The notes beneath the pieces are model-generated. The model was given only the letters and a program-made list of their open reading frames with translations. It searched no databases and was not told the origin of the DNA. This document shows positions 15,575 to 24,367 of a stretch of 64,000 nt of DNA, one piece after another. This DNA comes from Rhizobium rosettiformans (GTDB taxonomy: Bacteria > Pseudomonadota > Alphaproteobacteria > Rhizobiales > Rhizobiaceae). Both the position numbers and the translations under genes were made by a program. The stretch covers positions 2,694,001-2,758,000 of the forward strand of contig NZ_CP032405.1 of assembly GCF_016806065.1 (NCBI RefSeq), read 5' to 3'. How positions within the stretch are numbered: position 1 is the stretch's first letter; the number at the start of each line of letters is the position of its first letter.

Positions 15575-15585
15575 CGGAAATTCCG
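15575..15585. promoter_or_regulatory. Inverted repeat in the brnT promoter region
   Basis: CGGAA and TTCCG around a central A, 15 bp upstream of brnT and overlapping the only promoter-like sequence. Candidate site for autoregulation by BrnA. Confidence 0.35.
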
Positions 15586-15620
15586 CAAGTCGGCATCCTG
15601 CGATTTGAGGGGCTTTCCGC

Positions 15621-15941
15621 TCAGCCCCGCTGCGGGAGCAGGATCACGGCTGCCCCGACAAGGCAGATTGCAGCACCCGTGAGGTCGAAGCGATCCGGCC
15701 GCTGCCCCTCGATCAGCCAGAGCCAGGCGAGTGATGCGGCGATATAGACACCGCCATAGGCCGCATAGGCCCGTCCCGCCGCGTCTGAGGGCACGAGCGT
15801 CAACAGCCAGGCGAAGAGGGAGAGCGAGACAAGGCCGGGCACGAGCCAGAGCGGCGAGCGGTCGAGTTTCAGCCAGGCCCAGAAGGCGAAGCATCCGGCG
15901 ATTTCGGCAAGCGCGGCGAGGGGATAGATCAGCAGGGTCAT
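15621..15941 (-). CDS. YnfA family small membrane protein
   Basis: A 106-residue protein with four predicted transmembrane helices covering nearly the whole length and the YnfA/UPF0060 hallmarks ([25 protein letters not shown]). Related in size to small multidrug resistance proteins; its transport role is not established. It stands alone between brnT and the EAL gene. Confidence 0.92.
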   Translation of the reverse strand: MTLLIYPLAALAEIAGCFAFWAWLKLDRSPLWLVPGLVSLSLFAWLLTLVPSDAAGRAYAAYGGVYIAASLAWLWLIEGQRPDRFDLTGAAICLVGAAVILLPQRG

Positions 15942-15991
15942 GACGCCATCCTGCCATCTCGTGAAGGAGGGCGGAAGGGCAGGGGCGACGC

Positions 15992-16810
15992 TCAGCCGGT
16001 GCGGCCTTGCAGGTTCAATACGTGACAGACGCGAGGCAGAAGCTCGGCTTCCTTCGGGAAGCAGACGAAGAAGCCCTGCACGCTATCAAAGCCAAGCTGC
16101 ACGGCGATTTCCATCTGGTCTTCGTTCTCAACGCCCGCTGCCGTGACGATCATGCCGAGATCATGGCCAAGTGCGATCACATGGCGCACGATCGCCTTGT
16201 CGACGGCATTGGTAAGCGCGCTGCGCATCAGCGAGTGGTCGATCTTCAGGCGCCGGAAGCTATGGTTGCGCAGCGCGGCAAGCCCGGCATGGGTCGCGCC
16301 GAAATTGTCCATGGCGAGCGAAAAGCCGCAATAGTGCAAGGCTTCGAGCGCAAGGCTTACAGACTTTGCCAGCGGTCCATAGAAGGCCGGCTCCGCCACC
16401 TCGATCTCCAGCATGTCGGGAGTGAGGCCGAAGCCCTGCACCATGTCGGTGAGCCGCAGGGCAAAGTCGCCGGCACAAAGGTCGAAGGCCGTGGCATTGA
16501 CGCTGATGCGCCCCATGTCGTGGCCCTCGGCCCGCCAGCGCGCCGCCTGGCGCAGCGTCGTCGTCAGCACGAAGTCGCGGATCGACAGCGACAGCATGGG
16601 ATCCCGGAACACCGAGCGGAAATCCTGCGCGGCCGCCAGCCGGCCCGGCGCAACGCGCCAGCGCAGCAGTGTTTCGACACTGTCCACTTCCCGTTGATCG
16701 ACGGAGTAAATCGGCTGATAGGTGAGCTCGAAGCGTCCGCGTTCCAGCGCGCGCTTTGCATTGTTGACCAGAACGACGTGATCCAGACTGCTGTCCAAGC
16801 TCGACCCCAT
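15992..16810 (-). CDS. Degenerate EAL-domain protein
   Basis: A 272-residue stand-alone EAL domain with no GGDEF or membrane part. The signature reads VETLLRW (Glu kept). However, the DDFG motif is DNFG (second Asp replaced by Asn) and AEGVE is AAGVE (first Glu replaced by Ala). Both residues are metal or catalytic positions in active c-di-GMP phosphodiesterases. The Lys (LKID) and the QGF region are kept. It is therefore probably a c-di-GMP or protein-binding regulator rather than an enzyme. The start is uncertain: 16810 gives MGSSLDSS after GGGAATCC; an in-frame codon at 16885 is less likely. Confidence 0.8.
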   Translation of the reverse strand: MGSSLDSSLDHVVLVNNAKRALERGRFELTYQPIYSVDQREVDSVETLLRWRVAPGRLAAAQDFRSVFRDPMLSLSIRDFVLTTTLRQAARWRAEGHDMGRISVNATAFDLCAGDFALRLTDMVQGFGLTPDMLEIEVAEPAFYGPLAKSVSLALEALHYCGFSLAMDNFGATHAGLAALRNHSFRRLKIDHSLMRSALTNAVDKAIVRHVIALGHDLGMIVTAAGVENEDQMEIAVQLGFDSVQGFFVCFPKEAELLPRVCHVLNLQGRTG

Positions 16811-16951
16811 GGATTCCCGGAGACAGGTCCGCGAATTGTACCAGTGTTCAGTATATATCAGGGATGGTTGCGCGGAAGTGAACAAAAACCCGCCGATAAC
16901 GGCGAGCTTTCGTCACTCAGTTCTTGTGGCGCGCGAGAAAAATGCAAGTTT

Positions 16952-18520
16952 TCACCGGCGAAGACTTCCCAGGATCCCGCGAACCAGGGCGCGGCCAACC
17001 GAGGTCGCAACCGAGCGTGCCGCACTTTTCATGGCGGCCTCGATCACCGTCTCGCGCTGATAGCCGCCGGATCGTTTCGTCGTTGTCGTCTTGCGGCTGT
17101 TTTGCGTCTCTTCGGGCTCGTCGCCGAAGCCGGGCAGCGTCCATCGACCAGCCGCGCTGTCGCCGCCCTTGGCCTTCTCCTCCTCCGCGCGCCGGGCAGC
17201 CTCCGCGTCTGCGGCCTTCTTCGCCCGTGCCAAGAGGATCTCGTAGGCCGATTCCGAATCGAGATCGATGTCGTATTGCCCGGCGACGGGCGAAAGGTTC
17301 ATCACCTTCTGCCGCGTTGCATCGTCGATCGGTCCCACCTTGGCAGATGGCGGCCGGATCAGCGTGCGCTCGACCATGGAGGGAATGCCCTTGGCCTCCA
17401 GCGTCGACACCAGCGCCTCGCCGATGCCGAGCTGGGTGATGGCCTCTGCGCAATCGAAGGCCGGGTTGGGACGGAAGGTATCCGCTGCCGTCTTTACCGC
17501 CTTCTGCTCGCGCGGCGTATAAGCGCGAAGCGCATGCTGTACGCGGTTGCCGAGCTGGGCGAGCACGGTTTCCGGCACGTCGAGCGGGTTCTGCGTGACG
17601 AAATAGACCCCGACCCCCTTGGAGCGAATGAGCCGCACCACCTGCTCGACCCGTTCGATCAGAACCTTCGGCGCGTCATTGAACAAGAGATGCGCCTCGT
17701 CGAAGAAGAAGACCAGCTTCGGCTTGTCGAGATCGCCCACCTCCGGCAGCTCTTCGAAGAGTTCCGAGAGCAGCCAGAGCAGGAAGGTCGCGTAAAGACG
17801 CGGGTTCATCATCAGCTTATCGGCGGCCAGGATCGAGATCGCGCCGCGTCCGTCATGCGTCGTGCGCATGATGTCGGCCACCTTGAGCGCCGGCTCGCCG
17901 AAGAAGTTCTCCGCCCCCTGCTGCTCGAGAATCAAAAGGCCGCGCTGCAAGGTCGCGATCGACGCCTTGGAGATGAGCCCGAACTGGCTCGAAAGCTCGG
18001 TCGCATGCTCGGCCATGTAATTGAGGAGCGCCTGCAGGTCCTTGAAATCCATCAGCGGCAGTCCGCCCTGATCGGCGATCTTGAAGGCGATGTTGAGCGC
18101 GCCTTCCTGCGCTTCCGATGCATTCATCAGCCGCGACAAGAGCAGCGGTCCCATCTCGGCCACCGTGGTGCGAACGCGATGACCCTTTTCGCCATAGAGA
18201 TCCCAGAAGATGACGGGGAATTCGGCCGGTGCATAATCGGTAAAGCCGATCTGCTCCGCCCGCTGGGTGATCCAGTCCTTCGGCTCGCCCATGGCGGCAA
18301 GGCCGGAAAGGTCGCCCTTGATGTCGGAGGCAAAGACGGGAACGCCGGCCTCGGAGAAGCTCTCGGCCAGCACCTGCAGCGTCACGGTCTTGCCGGTGCC
18401 GGTCGCGCCGGTGATGATGCCGTGGCGGTTGCCGTATTTCAGCGCCAGATATTCCGCCTTGTTCAGGCTGTCGTCCGGGTTGCGGCTGGTGCCGAGATAA
18501 AGCGAACCTTCTTGCAGCAT
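16952..18520 (-). CDS. HerA/FtsK-like ATPase, DUF853 family (YjgR type)
   Basis: A 522-residue P-loop ATPase. Walker A is GATGTGKT near residue 40 and Walker B is VFFFDEAHLLF near residue 270. It matches DUF853, related to HerA helicases. A Lys/Glu/Ala-rich hydrophilic linker (about 430-470) precedes a basic C-terminus. The cellular role is unknown; DNA translocation is inferred from family. A long rightward frame over the same DNA is an antisense shadow. Confidence 0.88.
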   Translation of the reverse strand: MLQEGSLYLGTSRNPDDSLNKAEYLALKYGNRHGIITGATGTGKTVTLQVLAESFSEAGVPVFASDIKGDLSGLAAMGEPKDWITQRAEQIGFTDYAPAEFPVIFWDLYGEKGHRVRTTVAEMGPLLLSRLMNASEAQEGALNIAFKIADQGGLPLMDFKDLQALLNYMAEHATELSSQFGLISKASIATLQRGLLILEQQGAENFFGEPALKVADIMRTTHDGRGAISILAADKLMMNPRLYATFLLWLLSELFEELPEVGDLDKPKLVFFFDEAHLLFNDAPKVLIERVEQVVRLIRSKGVGVYFVTQNPLDVPETVLAQLGNRVQHALRAYTPREQKAVKTAADTFRPNPAFDCAEAITQLGIGEALVSTLEAKGIPSMVERTLIRPPSAKVGPIDDATRQKVMNLSPVAGQYDIDLDSESAYEILLARAKKAADAEAARRAEEEKAKGGDSAAGRWTLPGFGDEPEETQNSRKTTTTKRSGGYQRETVIEAAMKSAARSVATSVGRALVRGILGSLRR

Positions 18521-18588
18521 GCGGACGTTTCTCCCTGCGTCGCCAACACTTCAGCTTGCTCTTATAGGTGGACTGTGGAACATCGACA

Positions 18589-18600
18589 ACGGTCGACCGT
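18589..18600. promoter_or_regulatory. 12-bp perfect palindrome
   Basis: ACGGTCGACCGT lies between the divergent HerA-like gene (start 18520) and the DUF2267-like gene (start 18747). Possible operator; the cognate regulator is unknown. Confidence 0.3.
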
Positions 18601-18706
18601 CCCGTTTCGGTACGCCTGGCGATGCGGTCGCATTCCTGTGCCGTCCCCGGCAAATTTCGCTGCGCCATGGCCGGACCGCTTGAGTTCGGGATGAACATCC
18701 ATTACG

Positions 18707-18722
18707 TTGACGTTAACGTCAA
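18707..18722. promoter_or_regulatory. 16-bp perfect palindrome upstream of the DUF2267-like gene
   Basis: TTGACGTTAACGTCAA, perfectly symmetric, ends 24 bp before the ATG at 18747. It resembles operators of some MerR-type regulators of branched-chain and fatty acid catabolism (LiuR-like), but no such gene is nearby. Confidence 0.5.
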
Positions 18723-18746
18723 AATCGCCTCAGGAGGACTTCGAAG

Positions 18747-19139
18747 ATGAGCGAAATCGTCACCCGCATCGCCGACAATGTCGGCATTTCCCAGGAAAAG
18801 GCCGAAACCGCGCTTGGCATGATGCTCGGCTTCCTGCAGCGCGAAGCAGCCGACGGCCCGGTCGCCCGCATGATCGAAGCGATCCCCGGTGCCGCTGAAC
18901 TGGTCGCCAAGCACAATGGCGAAGGTGCCGGCGGTGGCGGTCTGCTTGGCGGCCTGATGAGCGCCATCGGCGGCGGCGGCATCATGGGCCTCGGCCAGCA
19001 GCTGATGTCCCAAGGCCTCGGCATGGGCGAAATCTCCACCCTCGCCAAGGAAACCATGGCCGTCGCCCGCGAATATGCCGGCGCCGACGTAGTCGACGAA
19101 GTCGTCGCCTCGGTCCCGGGCTTGAGCCAGTTCGTCTGA
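18747..19139 (+). CDS. Small Gly-rich protein, DUF2267-like
   Basis: A 130-residue protein. The first 60 residues form helices (IADNVGISQEKAETALGMML) like DUF2267 proteins, followed by a Gly-rich hinge (GEGAGGGGLLGGLM, IGGGGIMG) and a C-terminal helical part (ISTLAKETMAVAREYAG). Likely cytosolic. AGGAGG precedes the ATG by 9 nt. It has its own terminator and a palindromic upstream site, so it is a single regulated unit. Function unknown. Confidence 0.65.
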   Translation: MSEIVTRIADNVGISQEKAETALGMMLGFLQREAADGPVARMIEAIPGAAELVAKHNGEGAGGGGLLGGLMSAIGGGGIMGLGQQLMSQGLGMGEISTLAKETMAVAREYAGADVVDEVVASVPGLSQFV

Positions 19140-19167
19140 TCGCCTGTCCGCCACAAAACGTGTGATC

Positions 19168-19197
19168 AACCGCCGGGTGCAGATCCGGCGGTTTTTT
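19168..19197 (+). terminator. Rho-independent terminator
   Basis: AACCGCCGG (19168-19176) pairs with CCGGCGGTT (19185-19193) with an 8-nt loop and a following T run. Confidence 0.85.
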
Positions 19198-19480
19198 CAT
19201 GCAACCTCGTCCGGGGTCATTGTTCCATGCGCGGGACCTCCGGTTATACCGGCGCAGCCATCATCAGGAGCAAGACACCTTATCAATCCATACCCCTCAA
19301 AAATGGTGGTCGCCTTGTTTGTCAGTCTTTCTGAGGAATTCCGAATTCAACTATTTTTGGTCTTTTGGCGAAATTTCCCGCTTAACGATTGTCATTTGTC
19401 GCGAAACACACGCTCCCATTTAGCAGGCGTTAACATAACGCAGGTTTGATTGACGCATAGATCCACGCCTGGGGGCCAAG
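19198..19480. other. AT-rich intergenic region upstream of the chemoreceptor gene
   Basis: No gene is seen. The region is visibly more AT-rich than its neighbours and ends in TGGGGGCCAAG before the ATG. It probably contains the receptor promoter and a long leader; no exact promoter could be assigned. Confidence 0.4.
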
Positions 19481-21169
19481 ATGCTGTCGAACTACCTGAA
19501 CGCGAATAAGCTTGCCGATGACATGAGAGCAATTTCCACGGCGCAGGCGATGATCTCGTTTTCGCCCGACGGCACCATCCTTCACGCCAACGAGAATTTT
19601 TTGAAGACGCTGGGCTACAGCCTTCAGGAGATCGTCGGCAAGCATCACCGCATGTTCTGCGAGGAAGCGATCCGCACGTCTCCGGACTATCAGCGCTTCT
19701 GGTCAGAGCTTGCGGCCGGTCGCTTCCAGAGCGGCCAGTTCCGCCGCCAGAGCAAGGCGGGCGACGATGTCTGGATCGAGGCCACCTACAACCCGGTCTT
19801 CAGCGGCGGCCGCGTGGTCCGCATCCTGAAGATCGCCTCCGACATCACGGCAAGCAAGATCGCCTCCCTGCATGACGGCAACCGCCTGCGCGCGATCGAT
19901 CAGTCGCAGGCGATCATCGAGTTCGAGATCGACGGCACCATCGTCCAGGCCAATGACAACTTCCTGAAAGCCATGGGATATGACGCAGCCGAGATTGTCG
20001 GCAAACATCACCGCATGTTCTGCGATCCGGCCTATGGTGAAACCGCCGAATATGCCCAGTTCTGGGAGCGGCTGCGCGCCGGTGAGTTCATCTCGTCCAA
20101 TTTCGTCCGCTACGGCAAGGGCGGCCGCGAGGTCTGGATCCAGGCCGCCTACACGCCCGTCTTCAATTCGCGTGGCAAGGTCTACAAGGTGATCAAGGTC
20201 GCCACGGACATCAGCCCGCGCATGCGGGCAGTCAAGATCATCGGCCAGGCCATCAAGCGCCTTGCCGATGGCGACCTCACCGTGCGTCTGAACGAGCCGC
20301 TCGATGCCGTCCTGGAAGCGACAAGGCTCGACGTCAACACCGCAGCCCAGGCGCTCGATGAAACCATGACCGGCATCGTCCGGGCCGCCCAGGCGCTGTC
20401 GGAAAATGCTGCCGTGATTAGCGACGTCTCCAACAGCATCGCTGCAAACGGTGAACGCCAGGCCGCGACCGTCGAGGAAACGGCGGCAGCTCTCGAAGAG
20501 ATCAACCGCACGGTCAAGGACACGACGACCCGCACGCTTGCCACCACCCGCCTCGTCAGCGAGACCCGCGCCAATGCCGAAGCTTCCGGCACCGTCGTCA
20601 CCCAGGCGACGACGGCCATGGACGAGATCGCCGGCTCCTCGCGCGAGATCGAAAACATCATCGGCGTGATCGACGAGATCGCCTTCCAGACCAACCTTCT
20701 GGCGCTCAATGCCGGTGTCGAGGCAGCAAGAGCAGGCGAGGCCGGCAAGGGTTTTGCCGTCGTTGCCCAGGAAGTTCGCGAACTCGCCCAACGCTCGGCA
20801 AGTGCCGCGAAGGACATCAAGGGCCTGATCGCCAAGTCGGCGAATGCCGTCAGCCACGGCGTCGCCCTGGTCGATCAGACCGGCCAAGCGCTGGAATCGA
20901 TCGTCAATCAGGTTCAGGAAATCGACGGCAATGTCGATGCCATCTCAGTCTCTGCCCGCGATCAGGCGCAGGGCATCGGTGAGATCAACAGCTCGATCGG
21001 AATGCTCGACAAGGTCACGCAACAAAGTGCGGCGACCGTCGAAGAGGCAAGTGCCGCTGCAAGCTCGCTCGCCGATGGCGCCCGCGATCTCTACGGCCTC
21101 GTCTCCCGCTTCCAGACATCGGCACTGAAGCCCGGCCAGGTGCAGCACGCGATGGGCAGGGCGGCCTGA
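19481..21169 (+). CDS. Soluble chemoreceptor with two PAS domains
   Basis: A 562-residue methyl-accepting chemotaxis protein without transmembrane segments. Two PAS domains (about 18-130 and 138-255) repeat the same blocks ([11 protein letters not shown] / [11 protein letters not shown] and [11 protein letters not shown] in both), so they arose by duplication. A short HAMP-like linker (about 256-300) leads to the signalling domain with the conserved hairpin tip ([20 protein letters not shown]). It would sense a cytosolic cue such as redox or a metabolite and act on CheA/CheW. The ligand is unknown; the repeated HHRMFC in the PAS cores may bind a cofactor. Confidence 0.92.
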   Translation: MLSNYLNANKLADDMRAISTAQAMISFSPDGTILHANENFLKTLGYSLQEIVGKHHRMFCEEAIRTSPDYQRFWSELAAGRFQSGQFRRQSKAGDDVWIEATYNPVFSGGRVVRILKIASDITASKIASLHDGNRLRAIDQSQAIIEFEIDGTIVQANDNFLKAMGYDAAEIVGKHHRMFCDPAYGETAEYAQFWERLRAGEFISSNFVRYGKGGREVWIQAAYTPVFNSRGKVYKVIKVATDISPRMRAVKIIGQAIKRLADGDLTVRLNEPLDAVLEATRLDVNTAAQALDETMTGIVRAAQALSENAAVISDVSNSIAANGERQAATVEETAAALEEINRTVKDTTTRTLATTRLVSETRANAEASGTVVTQATTAMDEIAGSSREIENIIGVIDEIAFQTNLLALNAGVEAARAGEAGKGFAVVAQEVRELAQRSASAAKDIKGLIAKSANAVSHGVALVDQTGQALESIVNQVQEIDGNVDAISVSARDQAQGIGEINSSIGMLDKVTQQSAATVEEASAAASSLADGARDLYGLVSRFQTSALKPGQVQHAMGRAA

Positions 21170-21191
21170 CCGGCTGCGGCCGACTGACCCC

Positions 21192-22250
21192 TCACATCAC
21201 CTCATGCGGCGTGGCAATCGCCACCCGCGACGGTGCCACCTGGAAATCCCGGGGCAGCATGCGGTGATGGGCCATGACCATCTGGCAGGCGCTGCGGGCG
21301 TCCTGGCGCAGGTCGTGATGGATGACGAAGGTGAGGCGACCCTCCGCCAAAAGCGCGCGATTGTCTGCATCGAGATCATGGGCGGCAAAGACATCGATCC
21401 GGCGCCGCTCCTCGGCGAACGCGCGCAGGATCGCCCGGTTGCCACCACCGATCGAATAGACCGCGCGGATCTCGGGATGGCTGACCAGCGCCGTCTTCAC
21501 CAGCTGCTCGGTCGTGCGATCGACGCCGAACCCTTCGGAAATCGTCACGGCGCCCAGATGCGGCGCATCCTTTTGCAGGGCGGCCCGAAAGCCGCGCTCG
21601 CGCTCCTCTTCGCCGGAAAAGCGGGCGCTCGACAGCGTTACGAGCACCTTGCCGCCGGCCGGCCCCGCCATGCGCGCCATGAGATAGGCCGCCGTTGCCC
21701 CCGCCACCCGGTTGTCCATACCGACGTAACCCTGCCGCACATTGCCAGGCAGATCGGTCACCAACGTCACCACAGGAATGCCGCTCGCCATCAACTCGGC
21801 TGCCATCGCCGCGATCGCCGGCGTCGAGGGCACCTTGACGACGACGCCATGGCTGCCGCGCCGGCGGATTCGCTTGAGGATGGCAAGAAGATCGCGTTCC
21901 TCCATTGTCTCGGCCACATGAAAGCGCGCCGAGAGCGAAGCCGGCCGCATGCCCGGCAGCTCGGCGTCAAAGGCCGCGCGCACGGCATTCGAAAATCGCT
22001 GCGGCGTTTCCATGACGACGTCGATGATGAGGCGCCGCCCCGCGATGCGTGCCTCGGCATATTGCCGCTCGAGTTCGGCGATCGCCGCCTCGATGCGAAG
22101 TGCGGTTGCCTTCGCCACATGCCCACGTCCGTGCAGCGCCCGATCGACGGTGGCGAGACTGAGGCCCGATTGCAGGGCAATGTCCTTGAGCGGGAAGGGC
22201 GGGCGCATGGCTTCGGCCTTGAGGTGTTTTTGAGGTGTTTTGCCGCTCAT
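21192..22250 (-). CDS. LacI family transcriptional regulator
   Basis: A 352-residue regulator. The N-terminal HTH is in LKDIALQSGLSLATVDRALH with the hinge VAKATALRIEAAI; a periplasmic-binding-protein-like sensor domain follows (from about 75). A start at an internal ATG (22208) would remove 14 basic residues and is possible. It is divergent from a PhyH dioxygenase-SDR operon 55 bp away, so that operon is its likely target. The effector is unknown, probably a sugar-like compound. Confidence 0.88.
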   Translation of the reverse strand: MSGKTPQKHLKAEAMRPPFPLKDIALQSGLSLATVDRALHGRGHVAKATALRIEAAIAELERQYAEARIAGRRLIIDVVMETPQRFSNAVRAAFDAELPGMRPASLSARFHVAETMEERDLLAILKRIRRRGSHGVVVKVPSTPAIAAMAAELMASGIPVVTLVTDLPGNVRQGYVGMDNRVAGATAAYLMARMAGPAGGKVLVTLSSARFSGEEERERGFRAALQKDAPHLGAVTISEGFGVDRTTEQLVKTALVSHPEIRAVYSIGGGNRAILRAFAEERRRIDVFAAHDLDADNRALLAEGRLTFVIHHDLRQDARSACQMVMAHHRMLPRDFQVAPSRVAIATPHEVM

Positions 22251-22305
22251 CTCTCGCCCGTCGCCTGACTATGGTCAAGCGGGATGAGGATCTCGGGAGG
22301 AAACC

Positions 22306-23499
22306 ATGGACCAGAGAACATTGACCAGCCGTCGCCGCGACAAGGTCTGGCTCGACAGTGAGGCCGGTGACATCGAGGCCTTCAAGGCGCTGGTGGCGCA
22401 GAAGACCAGGCGCGAAGACTGGCCATTGTCAGCCGGCGTCGAGAAGAACGTGCTCCTCTATGATGGATCGAACGTGCGCGACATCGCCCGCGACCCGGAG
22501 GGCCGTCGCGACTTGATGGCAGAATGGGTCGAAGCCTTCTCGACCGGCCCCGGCGTCATCGTCATTAAAAATGCCATTGCCGATCTTGCGGTCGTCGATC
22601 GTGCCACCGAGGTCTTCAACGCCATCGTCCAGGCCGAGAAGGAAGGCGGCAAGGCGGCCGCCGACCATTTCGCCAAGCCCGGCGCCAATGACCGCATCTG
22701 GAACTCCCTGCAGAAACACGCGCTCGCCGACCCCGACAACTTCGCCCGCTACTATGCCTCCGACGCGATCGCCATGGCCTCGGAAGCCTGGCTCGGCCGT
22801 GGCTACCAGATGACGGCGCAGATGAACCGGGTGAACCCCGGCGGCAAGGCGCAGGTCCCGCATCGCGATTATCACCTCGGCTTCATGTCGCCGGAACAGA
22901 TGCAGGCCTATCCCGGCCACATCCACGCCGTGTCGCCGCTGCTCACCCTGCAGGGCGCGGTCGCCCATTGCGACATGCCGGTCGAGAGCGGCCCGACGCT
23001 CTTCCTGCCCTATTCGCAGAGCTTCTTTGAAGGTTACCTCGCCTTCGGCCGTCCTGACTTCCAGGCCGTCTTTGCCGAGAGCCACGTGCAGCTGCCGCTG
23101 TCGAAGGGCGACGCCGTCTTCTTCAATCCGGCCCTGATGCACGGCGCCGGCAACAACGTGTCGACCGATATCTGGCGCATGGCAAACCTCCTGCAGGTCT
23201 CCTCAGCCTTCGGCCGTGCCATGGAAAGCGTCGACCGCGACGCCATGTGCAAGGCGGTCTATCCGGCGCTATTCGCGGCCCACAGGACGGGCACGCTGAC
23301 TTCGGCCGAAATCGCCAATGCCATTGCGGCCACCGCGGAAGGTTATGCCTTCCCGACCAATCTCGACAGCGATCCGCCGGTCGGTGGCCTTGCGCCGAAG
23401 ACGCAGAACACCATGATGGCGGAAGCGCTCGAGGCGGGCATGGAGCCGGAGGCCTTCGCAGCGCTCGTCGAGATACAGGCTGCCAAGCGCAGGGCATGA
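22306..23499 (+). CDS. Phytanoyl-CoA dioxygenase (PhyH) family protein
   Basis: A 397-residue Fe(II)/2-oxoglutarate-dependent oxygenase. The HxD pair is in VPHRDYHLGF and the distal His in LMHGAGNN, with the expected spacing. GGGAGGAAACC precedes the ATG. It is co-transcribed with an SDR gene and divergent from a LacI regulator. Bacterial PhyH proteins act on varied small molecules, so the substrate is open; context suggests hydroxylation followed by dehydrogenation of a polyol- or sugar-like compound. Confidence 0.85.
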   Translation: MDQRTLTSRRRDKVWLDSEAGDIEAFKALVAQKTRREDWPLSAGVEKNVLLYDGSNVRDIARDPEGRRDLMAEWVEAFSTGPGVIVIKNAIADLAVVDRATEVFNAIVQAEKEGGKAAADHFAKPGANDRIWNSLQKHALADPDNFARYYASDAIAMASEAWLGRGYQMTAQMNRVNPGGKAQVPHRDYHLGFMSPEQMQAYPGHIHAVSPLLTLQGAVAHCDMPVESGPTLFLPYSQSFFEGYLAFGRPDFQAVFAESHVQLPLSKGDAVFFNPALMHGAGNNVSTDIWRMANLLQVSSAFGRAMESVDRDAMCKAVYPALFAAHRTGTLTSAEIANAIAATAEGYAFPTNLDSDPPVGGLAPKTQNTMMAEALEAGMEPEAFAALVEIQAAKRRA

Positions 23500-23507
23500 G
23501 GAAGACA

Positions 23508-24323
23508 ATGGGAAGACTGGACAACAAGATCGCCGTCGTTACCGGCGGCACACAAGGGCTTGGCGCGGAAGTCGCGCGGCTCTTTGCCGAGCGCGGAGCA
23601 AAGGGCCTCGTCATCTGCGGCCGCAGCCGCGACAAGGGCGAGGCGAAGGCCCGTGAGATCACCGAGCGCTACGGCACCACGGTGCATTTCGTCCCGGCCG
23701 ATCTCGGCGAGGTCGCCGACTGCCGCCAGGTGATTGCCGAGGCCGCCGAAAAATTCGGCCGCATTGATGCCCTCGTCAATGTCGCTGCCATCACCGATCG
23801 CGGCACGATCCTCGACACCGACGAGGCGCTGTTCGACCGCATGTTCGCGATCAACACTCGCGCGCCCTTCTTCTTGATCCAGGATGCGGTGAAGCTGATG
23901 CTGCGCGACGGTGTCGAGGGCACGATCGTCAACATCTCCTCCATGTCATCGATGGCCGGCCAGCCCTTCATCGCCGCCTATTGCGCCTCCAAGGGCGCGC
24001 TGGACACCTTGACCCGCAATGTCGCCTTCGGCCTCCTGAAAAACCGCATCCGCTGCAATGCGCTGAACATCGGCTGGATGGCGAGCGACGGCGAAGATCG
24101 CATCCAGCGGGAATATCACGGCGCGCCCGCCGACTGGCTGAAGGAAGCGGCCGCTCGCCAGCCCTTCGGTCGCCTCGTCGATCCGGCCGAGGTCGCGCGT
24201 GCCTGCGCTTATCTCTCGTCGGAAGAAAGTGGCCTGATGACCGGCGCTACCATCAATTTCGACCAGTCGATCTGGGGCGCCTATGAGGACAGCCCGCATC
24301 CGACGGCAAAGATGACGCTCTGA
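23508..24323 (+). CDS. Short-chain dehydrogenase/reductase
   Basis: A 271-residue classical SDR. The NAD(P)-binding GGTQGLGAE motif is near residue 13, NVAA near 90, the catalytic Ser in NISSMSS and YCASK (Tyr and Lys) near 160. The start at 23508 follows GAGGAAG; an ATG at 23496 overlapping the PhyH stop (ATGA) is an alternative that adds four residues. It forms an operon with the PhyH gene. Confidence 0.9.
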   Translation: MGRLDNKIAVVTGGTQGLGAEVARLFAERGAKGLVICGRSRDKGEAKAREITERYGTTVHFVPADLGEVADCRQVIAEAAEKFGRIDALVNVAAITDRGTILDTDEALFDRMFAINTRAPFFLIQDAVKLMLRDGVEGTIVNISSMSSMAGQPFIAAYCASKGALDTLTRNVAFGLLKNRIRCNALNIGWMASDGEDRIQREYHGAPADWLKEAAARQPFGRLVDPAEVARACAYLSSEESGLMTGATINFDQSIWGAYEDSPHPTAKMTL

Positions 24324-24331
24324 GGGGACGC

Positions 24332-24367
24332 GAGGGAAGTCGCGGAACCCCCGACGCGGCTTCCCTC
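24332..24367. terminator. Hairpin between convergent SDR and histidine kinase genes
   Basis: GAGGGAAG (24332-24339) and CTTCCCTC (24360-24367) form an 8-bp stem, with a further CGCGG/CGCG partial pairing inside. The right arm overlaps the kinase stop codon. No clear T run. Confidence 0.45.

Noticed and set aside
16007..18694. 895-codon rightward open frame
   Set aside because: It is antisense to the EAL and HerA-like genes, has the Arg/His-rich composition of a GC-rich shadow frame, and shows no domain.
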